A stretch of 64,000 nucleotides of DNA from Tritrichomonas musculus (lineage: Eukaryota; Parabasalia; Tritrichomonadida; Tritrichomonadidae): NCBI GenBank assembly GCA_039105265.1, contig JAPFFF010000042.1, positions 992,001 through 1,056,000 on the forward strand, given 5' to 3'. The notes beneath the pieces were generated by a model. That model saw nothing but the letters and a program-made list of their open reading frames with translations. It did no database searches and was not told the DNA's origin. This document shows, one piece after another, positions 57,129 to 64,000 of this stretch. The position numbers were made by a program, and so were the translations under genes. How positions within the stretch are numbered: the stretch's first letter is position 1; the number at the start of each line of letters is the position of its first letter.

Positions 57129-57736
57129 TAAAGGAGAAATTTGAGGTTTTTTTGTATATGTAATTTGAATTTTTGAATAATCATATTCATATAAATTATC
57201 AAAAAGTCATTTATATATATTTCTATTTTGTGATAATCATAATGTTTTTAATTGATTATATTGTTGTCGTTCTCATGAAATAAAGACAAATTAGTATTTT
57301 ATTTTTATATAAAAAAAAAAACGTTGCTTTTTTAAATACCCTATTGAAAATTTATTGAATTTTTGAATGAATCTTGCTTTAATTCTTATGCGACTCAATA
57401 ACAATGAATATATTTTTTTGTTTTCCAAACAATTTTTATTCAAATTTTATTAGATTTTTCTTTTTTAATTTCTCATTCAATTTATTTAGAATAATCGATG
57501 TATACAAAAATTGAATAATTTCTATCAATTTTTAATAATCGTATATCAGATAAATAAATTGATATTTATTGTTGCTTTTAGGATAAATACATTGAATATC
57601 CATATTTAAAAATCAATTTTTATTTTTAATTTATATGAGTCCAAGCTTTATTTGAAAATATTCAAGATTTTTTTTTTGATCGTAAAACGAATTTTTTCTT
57701 AAAAAAATTAAATTTCAGATTTTACATGAGTGGGAA
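57129..57736. other. Divergent promoter region, phosphatase and 7TM genes
   Basis: 608 bp, AT-rich. It contains the phosphatase initiator (57140-57144, minus) and, before the 7TM gene, TCAGA at 57715-57719 and a four-codon upstream frame (57726-57740). No gene. Confidence 0.5.
57140..57144 (-). promoter_or_regulatory. Initiator (TCAAA) of the PPP phosphatase gene
   Basis: Minus-strand TCAAA, its A 14 bases upstream of the ATG at 57128. Position fits the trichomonad initiator; the +2 base deviates from the pyrimidine preference. Confidence 0.35.
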
Positions 57737-59179
57737 ATGAACGAATCACCGATTTCTACAGTCGAACAATCTCGAGTTCAGTTAAATGAAGTTAAATTTG
57801 AACTTGGTCGTAAAATTCCAACGATGATGCTAATTGATACAAATAACATCTCTGAAAAAGTTTTCTGTTTAATCATTGTAAGTTTGATCACCCTTGTTAC
57901 AATAGTTGTTTCATTCAATTTCCGGTCGCAGATTCATACGAATTCAACTGTTATTAAGATACCAAATGAAGAAACTTTAGTAAAAGCAGAAGTAACTTTA
58001 AGTGGTATATCGCCATTCAATCGATTTTCATATTTACAGATCAAATTTCGCCGTACAGATGGAAATTCTGATTTCAATTTAAAAGTGCATTTTGGTTTTC
58101 AGATACTAGCTTTAAACGAAGAATTGGAATCAAATTCAAATACTAATGTAAATTCAGCGCATCCAACTAATTCAAATTACATTATATCACAAATAAACAA
58201 TGAAATTCTAGATGTTGTATTTCGTAAAAATAATATTGAATCAGAGACGATTACTTTTTTCAGAGATAGAACATTATTTTCCAATGAATACAAGCTTTTT
58301 TTGACCTTATCTTCAAGATATTTAAACACATTTACTTATCTTAAAATTAATTGGAGTTATGGTGATCGCACTATTACACTTGTTCTCATAATAATAAGGA
58401 GTGTTTATCTGCTTATTATGCTCCTTTTATTTTTTACATATACCAAATTATTTTTTCGTTATAAATTTAAGGTATGGTTGTATGAGCAAAAGCTTACACT
58501 GTTGTTAATAATTTTATGTTTTTTCTCTAATTATCCCTTAGATAATATTTTTGTTGGTGATTCAAGTATAATGATAATGATATTATCATCAATATTTAAT
58601 TGTATTTTTCAATCATTTCTTCTTTTTTACATCATCTCCATTTTTTATTGCTTAAAAAGCCAATATGAATCGAGAGCCTTTCGTTTTTCATTGCTCATTG
58701 CATCATTATTTTTCATCATAACAATTGTCGATATTTCATTCAAAATTTTAGACTTCGTTAATCTGGTTAATGCAGAAATCTTCCCCAACAATATTTATTT
58801 CCGCTATGTTTCAATGTTTTGTGAGTTATTTTTAATTTTATTTACAATTATTATTATCGTTTTTATATCAGCCTCTCTTGATGAAACCGAATTTTCCAGA
58901 TTTATAACATATTCGGTACACACTTTTTTGATGTTGATTGTTACTTTTCCATCAAAAATTTTGAAAAATGGTTTGCAATTTAGTTATATTGCATCTTTAA
59001 TTGAAACTACTGGTTACAACTTGTTTGTGATTTCAATGTGTTATTTTCATTGGACGTATGTTGTAATGGACAATACGTCATATCAAGATTCATCCATTCA
59101 AGAAATTAAAGAAGATATTATGATTGATAAGTTTAATGAAGATGAAGTAGTCAAAAATGACAATACTGAAGATTCCTAA
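57737..59179 (+). CDS. Wntless/TMEM181-like (GOST) seven-transmembrane protein
   Basis: A 480-residue membrane protein. A signal anchor lies at about 36-58 (VFCLIIVSLITLVTIVVSF). A beta-rich luminal domain of about 150 residues follows, then seven hydrophobic segments from about 217 to 450. After the second of these comes YKFKVWLYEQKLTLLLIILC, where the EQK motif and its position match Wntless, TMEM181 and other GOLD-domain 7TM proteins. NLFVISMCYFHW in the last helix is also family-like. Such proteins act as trafficking chaperones in the Golgi and endosomes. The C-terminal tail is acidic. There is no Wnt in protists, so the cargo is unknown. Confidence 0.7.
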   Translation: MNESPISTVEQSRVQLNEVKFELGRKIPTMMLIDTNNISEKVFCLIIVSLITLVTIVVSFNFRSQIHTNSTVIKIPNEETLVKAEVTLSGISPFNRFSYLQIKFRRTDGNSDFNLKVHFGFQILALNEELESNSNTNVNSAHPTNSNYIISQINNEILDVVFRKNNIESETITFFRDRTLFSNEYKLFLTLSSRYLNTFTYLKINWSYGDRTITLVLIIIRSVYLLIMLLLFFTYTKLFFRYKFKVWLYEQKLTLLLIILCFFSNYPLDNIFVGDSSIMIMILSSIFNCIFQSFLLFYIISIFYCLKSQYESRAFRFSLLIASLFFIITIVDISFKILDFVNLVNAEIFPNNIYFRYVSMFCELFLILFTIIIIVFISASLDETEFSRFITYSVHTFLMLIVTFPSKILKNGLQFSYIASLIETTGYNLFVISMCYFHWTYVVMDNTSYQDSSIQEIKEDIMIDKFNEDEVVKNDNTEDS

Positions 59180-59733
59180 GAATGGTTTACCAATTAATTT
59201 TTATTTGTTTTTTATGTTCTTTAAATTCTTATATTAATTATAAATTTTCGATCTTATAGATTTTTTTTATGCATAAAATTCATAAAATCATTTTTTATGG
59301 CTTATTATATCTCTTGAATCGGTATCGATTATAATATGGTTTTTTTGATACCATAATAATTTGGGTGAAATTGGATTATGCATAATGTAAACTTACTTTC
59401 ATAAAAGAAAATATAAGAAATGATGTAATAAGTACTAAACATTATAATATATAAGAAAAATGATTTATATTCCCGTTTAATTTGTTGAAAATGTAATTCA
59501 GGAAATTTGAAACTTTTTGAGAGAAAAAAATTTATACAAAAAATTTACCGTTGTATGAATAACTTAAGAGTTCTCTCAAATAACTTAGGATTAATTGAAT
59601 GCTTTGAGATAAAAAGTTTAATTGCATTGAATTTTTTTTTTAACAAAAAATTTTTTTTGAATGCATTTATTTTTAAAATAATTGAGAACTTAAAGGCCAA
59701 TTTTTTCATCATTATTGGTCAACAATAGCCATT
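59180..59733. other. AT-rich spacer
   Basis: No gene. The sequence immediately left of the pogo-type transposase lacks an evident terminal repeat. Confidence 0.45.
59719..59723 (+). promoter_or_regulatory. Initiator (TCAAC) of the pogo-type transposase
   Basis: TCAAC lies 10 bases upstream of the ATG at 59734. Confidence 0.35.
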
Positions 59734-61335
59734 ATGACAATAGCAAAAGACGATTTATTAAAGCAAATTGATTCATCAAACAAGTGCAAATGGTCTTATT
59801 CAGAGTTTCTTGTTTTGTCCAAAACCCAGAGGAGGATATTTGAACTTCGCGCAGCGGATTTTTCAAATGCTCAAATAAAACAATTATTTAACTTAGAAGA
59901 CAGGCACATTAGTGCTTGCATCTGCTTTACTTTAGCAGGAAATATGTGGTTACCTGGAAATAGCACTGGTGGGCGAAATGAATATCTATCAGATTCAGAA
60001 CAATTAGATTTTCAGATGAAATTATTGACAAGCTCATTAGATCTCGAATGTTTAAAAGCATGCGAAGCTTATAATCTTGCCTATGAACTAAAATATCAAA
60101 GATACCAAAGAGCCTTGGAACTTGCTAAAATAATCAAATTAGATTTCGCAAAAGCAAGACATATAAAGAAAATGATCAACAAACTCTATTCATCAATGCC
60201 ATGCTCATCGTGGTTAAATCATATGTGTGGCCAAAATGGAATTACCATTAAAACTCCACAAACTTTGGAAGCTGCACGGAAAAAGCATTGTCACATTAAT
60301 GCAATTAGGGCATTCTTCACAAAGCATGAACATCTTTTGAAACGAGATCCTCATCTTCTTTGGAACGCCGATGAAACATCAGCTGCATCCTCAAGAAAAT
60401 ACAAAGTGTTAATAAATACACCCAATGTTTCACCAATAACAGTTATGAGACCACTAGAACCACATATAACTGGAATATTCCCATATAATGCAGCAGGTCA
60501 TCAATTTGACCCTTTTATCATATTACATGATTTAATTAATTTACCGGAAGAATTAAAGAATTTCAATTGCTTTTTTACGTCTCAAAAAAGTGGTTGGTGC
60601 ACAATAAAAATATTCGAAATTTTTTCAATTTACTTTGCAAATAAGATCAGTGTCTATCGTCAAAGCCTTCCGAAAACTATTCGGAACGAAACAATAGTTT
60701 TATTAGTAGATAATCACAGTTCACGATTCAGCTCTTTTGCGGTGGAATATTTAAGGCAAAACAACATTAGGCTCGTTACATTTCCACCACACTGCACAAA
60801 CGTCCTCCAGCCATTCGACGTGTGTGCGGCCAGAGGATTAAAATCCAGAATCACAACATCAAAGTTAACAGATGATTTAAAACGATACGTTTCAACACTT
60901 CCAACAAGAGCAGCACAAGCACGATATTCTACAATTTAGGCAATAGTCAATGCATGGAAAACAACGTCAACAACTGTATTACAAAATAGCTTCAAATATA
61001 CGGGCATTTATGAGTTTAATCCAGAAATCGCAGAAAATAACAAATACGTCAATCAAGCCTCAATAATAATAAATTACACTAGAGGATCTCTTAATGCATT
61101 GTCAAATGAAGAACTCACAAATGATGAGAATCGGTTAATTCTTGCAAATAAAACATATTCTAAAAATTTTGAAAATTTACAACAAATCCCCAAATTTACA
61201 GAAAAACAAATAGTTGATTTTTGTTATGATAATCGTAATATGGCTGCTGGTCTAGCATTATCAGACTTTCCTTTGCTATTTACTCAAATTGGTCCAAAAA
61301 CATTTCAAACAAATTTTAGTCAAGTTAAAAATTAA
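59734..61335 (+). pseudogene. Pogo/Tigger-type (DDE_1) transposase with one in-frame TAG
   Basis: The frame starts MTIAKDDLLK and has a helix-turn-helix-like region (about 28-65) and a DDE_1 core with D213 (LWNADETS), D326 (LLVDNHSS) and D362 (NVLQPFD), the third 35 residues after the second. A TAG at codon 402 (60937-60939) is the only interruption. The same frame then continues (AIVNAWKTTSTTVLQNSFKY) to a natural stop at 61335, including the KYTGIYEFNP segment usual after the DDE core. So a single nonsense change has truncated an otherwise complete 533-residue protein. Readthrough is possible but unsupported. Confidence 0.88.
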
Positions 61336-61574
61336 TAAAAAAATAATTATAAAACATAATTTTGATTTTATTTTCATAATTTTTATTTTATCTTCAAATT
61401 TAAATTTACCGGACTTTAAATTTACCGGACTTTAAAATTTACCAGACTGATTCAACCATCATCATAAAGAAAAAAGATTTTTATTATTTAAAATATATTT
61501 AAATTAATATAATAGTAATTTTATTAATTTTTTTATAAAACTTGCCAAGAAAATCTAAAAAAATAGTAGTATAT

Positions 61575-61624
61575 ACTAGTCGGTTTCCGCGGGGCCCGGG
61601 GCCCTCGCGTCAACACGAACTAGT
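61575..61624. repeat. GC-rich block flanked by inverted ACTAGT
   Basis: ACTAGT at each end encloses GGGGCCCGGGGCCC, an unusually GC-rich palindrome. The AGTAGTATA immediately left (61565-61573) equals the first nine bases of the inferred Maverick terminus near 5290. Confidence 0.5.
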
Positions 61625-61710
61625 TAAAAAAAAAAAAAAAAAAAAAAAATTTAAAAAAAATTTCTTCTTCTTCTTTTCTTGTTATCCCACCCACCCACTT
61701 CAATGCCAAC

Positions 61711-61785
61711 CATTTATGAAACGGCACAGGTACCCCACCCCACTACCGCCCATCTATGAAACGGCACAGGTACCCCACCCCACTA
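61711..61785 (+). repeat. 40-bp tandem repeat, two units
   Basis: CAT(T/C)TATGAAACGGCACAGG followed by TACCCCACCCCACTA occurs at 61711-61745 and 61751-61785, period 40 bp, one difference. Confidence 0.85.
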
Positions 61786-61924
61786 ACATGTCACAATAAA
61801 TAGTGTCAAAAAATAAAAGCGGTTGCTTAACGTATGACATTTTTACCTTAAATAAATAATATGAACTAAAATTATTTCATTAAATTTTAAAAAATGATTA
61901 TAACTTATGTTTTTAGCATTCATA

Positions 61925-62476
61925 TTAAATAATTCCATATCTCACCAAAATTTCTTTTGATGAAGTAAATGATTTATTATGTGGAATTCCATCTTTTGCA
62001 TTTGGATCATGGGCCAAATTTATCATCAGTTGATTTAAATGACTTAGATTTTCTTCACAAATATTCACATTCTTTGAAAAAGTTGGTGGCCTTAATAAAA
62101 GAATTTCATTTTTAATCAAGTCAATGGGATTTGCAAAGGAATCTGGTGTTTCATTAGAAATAGGCACACCTCCTATATCATTATGCCAAGTTTTAGCTGT
62201 TGGAATATTCATTTCTTGATTAACTTCTTTTTGCATTATCGTATGAACCAATATATTAATAAATAATTGTACATCAATACTGTTATTCATGTTTTTTCCA
62301 GCATTGGCATAAGTTTTTTCTTCACAACTTGATTCTAGTCTTTGGAGTGCAATAACAAATTCTGAATACGTTTTCATACAATGTATAATTACTATCAATG
62401 CATTAATATATTTAATTAGATCAGTTTTTGTCCATAAGATGATAATTAAACAACCGTCAAAGTCGCCAGCTGTCAT
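61925..62476 (-). CDS. Uncharacterised reading frame
   Basis: A 183-codon minus-strand frame from ATG at 62476 (MTAGDFDGCLIIIL). It includes a hydrophobic stretch (INALIVIIHC) and a more normal, protein-like C-terminal half (ENLSHLNQLMINLAHDPNAK). No family is recognised. Composition is more balanced than in random AT-rich frames, which supports real coding, but no initiator or homologue can be seen. It may be a remnant of a mobile element, given its neighbourhood. Confidence 0.35.
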   Translation of the reverse strand: MTAGDFDGCLIIILWTKTDLIKYINALIVIIHCMKTYSEFVIALQRLESSCEEKTYANAGKNMNNSIDVQLFINILVHTIMQKEVNQEMNIPTAKTWHNDIGGVPISNETPDSFANPIDLIKNEILLLRPPTFSKNVNICEENLSHLNQLMINLAHDPNAKDGIPHNKSFTSSKEILVRYGII

Positions 62477-63423
62477 CAATTTCCCGATGCTTTATCTTTC
62501 ATAATATCAATAAAAAATTAAAAAAAAAAAAAAAAAAAAACTTTTCTCAGAGCAATAAGATAAAACGTGCAATTCTGGCCTTCTTTCTTGCTAAAAGATG
62601 GAAGTGTGATTCTGGAACTTATATTTAAACTGTTATTTGAATTTTGACTTCAAACATAATTAGAATAAATATAAGATTGATTTTGGATGAGTTGTGAGTT
62701 CGTTTCAATTAAATTGAGAATGTGAGGTGCTGTCGCCTTGAACTGCTGCTAGTGCTGTCGCCTTGAACCGCTGCTAGTGCTGTCGCCTTGAACCGCTGCT
62801 AGTGCTGTCGCCTTGAGCTGTTTTATCATGATAGCGTGAAGAAACAATCACAATTTGCTGCCTTTTGTCTTCGTATTCGGACGTTCTATTCTATCGAAAT
62901 TTGAAAATCGATGGGAACTTCCTGAATTTCTTTTCGTAAAAAAATCAATTTATTTTCAATATCTTTGATAGATACTTTAAATCTTTTATCTTCTAAAGCA
63001 ATTCCTATACAGCTTTTGAACATTTATGAGAATCTAATATATTTTATTGTTTGAAAAAAGAATTATATCAACATGGTTTTGTTTAATTTCGAGATATAGC
63101 AGCCTCTCAATTTCATTTAATTTTCCAAACTTTTTGAATACAGACGATTCTATATATTATATTAAGCTCAAATTAAAATTTGCAAAATGTTCAAAGTTTT
63201 CATTTAAAATAGCTATGTGGTCATGTACCCCTTAAAAAGTGATAGAATTATCTTATTCTAAGTAGTGTCTATTTAATCATTCAAAATTTACCTAATAAAA
63301 AAATTTTTCATCTCATATTTTGGAGTACTTTTCATAAAATGATCGTAATTTTTAAAATAAAATTGAATTTTTGAATAAGTGATCGTTATGCTAAAGCTCA
63401 AATTATAAATTATGCAATTTAGC
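62477..63423. other. AT-rich region with a 25-bp minisatellite
   Basis: A poly-A run lies at about 62518-62540. The 25-bp repeat is at 62727-62820. A 45-codon minus-strand frame (63023-62886) is too short to support. No other features. Confidence 0.45.
62727..62820 (+). repeat. 25-bp tandem repeat, 3.8 units
   Basis: GTGCTGTCGCCTTGAACCGC followed by TGCTA is repeated at 62727, 62752 and 62777, with a partial fourth from 62802. It is GC-rich relative to its surroundings. Confidence 0.95.
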
Positions 63424-63646
63424 CTTCCACCTGCGGCTATCGCTTCTCAGCTGCAGGTGGAAGTAATTAATCAATAAGCAAATCAAGTTTCCACCTGCAG
63501 CTAAGCAGCGATAACGGCAGGTGGAAGTTAATATTCAAATTATAATTTCAATATTTAATCGATTAAAAACCTCCACCTGCAGCCATTGCAGCTTAGCTGC
63601 AAGTAGAAGGCAATTTCAAACTTCTACCTGCTGCTAAGCTGCAGGT
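63424..63646. repeat. Array of four stem-loops
   Basis: CTTCCACCTGC pairs with GCAGGTGGAAG at 63424-63463. Related stems lie at 63488-63527 and 63570-63609, with a partial one at 63621-63646. The first three all have 11-bp stems and exactly 18-nt loops, and loops share GCTAAGCAG/GCTTAG-like sequences. The third stem's changes would give G-U wobble pairs if transcribed from the minus strand. No coding frame spans them. Confidence 0.8.
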
Positions 63647-63828
63647 TTACTTCAATTTACTTAGTTTTATTTTCAATTTTATAAAAATTTTATCGAATGT
63701 ATTGTTTTTATTGTTTTTATTGTTTTTTACTCTCAATTTATTGAAAAAATTTTATTTTATCTTTCTCTTTTCTATATCTTTTCGTATTTCTCTATCTATC
63801 TTTTTTTTTTTTTTTTTTTACTTCATTA

Positions 63829-63862
63829 ATATATTGTGCATTTCTATGGATTGCACAATATA
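63829..63862. repeat. Hairpin with 12-bp stem
   Basis: ATATATTGTGCA is inverted as TGCACAATATAT across a 10-11-nt loop (TTTCTATGGAT), directly after a T-rich tract at 63790-63811. Confidence 0.65.
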
Positions 63863-63966
63863 TGGTACTTCTAAAAAAAATCCATAGGTTTCAAATTCAT
63901 AAAAACGCTCAATATTTGTTAACCAACGATTTCCCAGATTTGACTTAGGGGGTCCTAATTCTCGGG

Positions 63967-63993
63967 GCCTTAACCTACCCCTTCGGTTAAGGC
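63967..63993. repeat. Hairpin at the window edge
   Basis: GCCTTAACC pairs with GGTTAAGGC across a 9-nt loop (TACCCCTTC) in a GC-rich patch (63941-63993) that resembles the edge of another element continuing beyond the window. Confidence 0.5.
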
Positions 63994-64000
63994 ATTATTC

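Larger units (their letters stand above)
61336..61924. other. Spacer with short repeats and GC-rich block
   Basis: It holds three copies of an 18-19-bp TTTACC(G/A)GACT unit (about 61406-61449), a GC-rich block with inverted ACTAGT sequences (61575-61624), a run of about 24 A (61626-61649), and a 40-bp repeat (61711-61785). No gene. Confidence 0.5.

Noticed and set aside
61780..61790. ACTAAC resembling the trichomonad intron branch/3' splice motif
   Set aside because: It is not followed by ACACAG and has no matching 5' splice site upstream; no spliced gene is here.
61542..61799. 85-codon plus-strand frame through poly-A and the 40-bp repeat
   Set aside because: Composed of poly-Lys and repeat translation; not credible as a protein.
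63047..63235. 62-codon plus-strand frame
   Set aside because: No initiator, no domain, and both strands read as equally random.
63424..63646. CRISPR array
   Set aside because: Repeats are self-complementary hairpins with variable spacing, few copies and no cas genes; the organism is eukaryotic.

Overview
This window is AT-rich, intron-poor nuclear DNA of a parabasalid protist, most likely Tritrichomonas (T. foetus or a close relative). The pointers are very long intronless genes, TCA-type initiator sequences a few bases upstream of many start codons, a Maverick/Polinton element, BspA-like leucine-rich repeats, a trichomonad-style ankyrin protein and several families of DNA transposon. The species is inferred; no rRNA or other species marker is present.

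Layout. 1-5290: right-hand end of a Maverick/Polinton with six tightly packed minus-strand genes (Pro-rich protein cut by the window edge, two related small proteins, packaging-type ATPase, retroviral-type integrase, capsid-like protein). Its end lies inside a decayed gene (5285-6228). 7178-9863: a complete IS5/PIF-type DDE transposon with 73-bp terminal inverted repeats and a candidate 5-bp target duplication. 10443-12871: a 117-bp dispersed repeat, then a Tc1-like element whose transposase is broken and joined head-to-head to a truncated rve integrase. 14275-17098: an Erv46/ERGIC3 cargo receptor and a tubby-like protein. 17099-21600: a gene-free stretch holding a candidate 2.3-kb inverted-repeat element. 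21601-28734: TOR kinase. 30655-37896: a 2413-residue protein combining trichomonad ankyrin repeats with nucleoporin-type FSFG repeats, the most unusual gene here. 38202-39977: kinase-coiled coil-C2 protein. 40012-42520: a small palindromic MITE, the second copy of the 117-bp repeat and a scrambled BspA-like pseudogene. 42838-46325: DUF1810 protein and translation factor eEF2. 47190-53846: a CARMIL-like leucine-rich repeat protein with a 1,500-residue charged repeat tail. 54367-59179: PPPDE peptidase, PPP phosphatase with a large insertion, and a Wntless/TMEM181-like 7TM protein. 59734-61335: pogo-type transposase with one nonsense codon. 61336-64000: simple repeats, an uncharacterised reading frame and an array of four stem-loops with constant 18-nt loops.

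The cellular genes are unlinked housekeeping, signalling and trafficking functions (TOR, eEF2, Erv46, 7TM GOST protein, PPP phosphatase, kinase) separated by AT-rich spacers that have accumulated transposons and their debris. No operon-like arrangement is seen except inside the Maverick, where genes lie about 10-50 bp apart and share a TAAATG-type start context.
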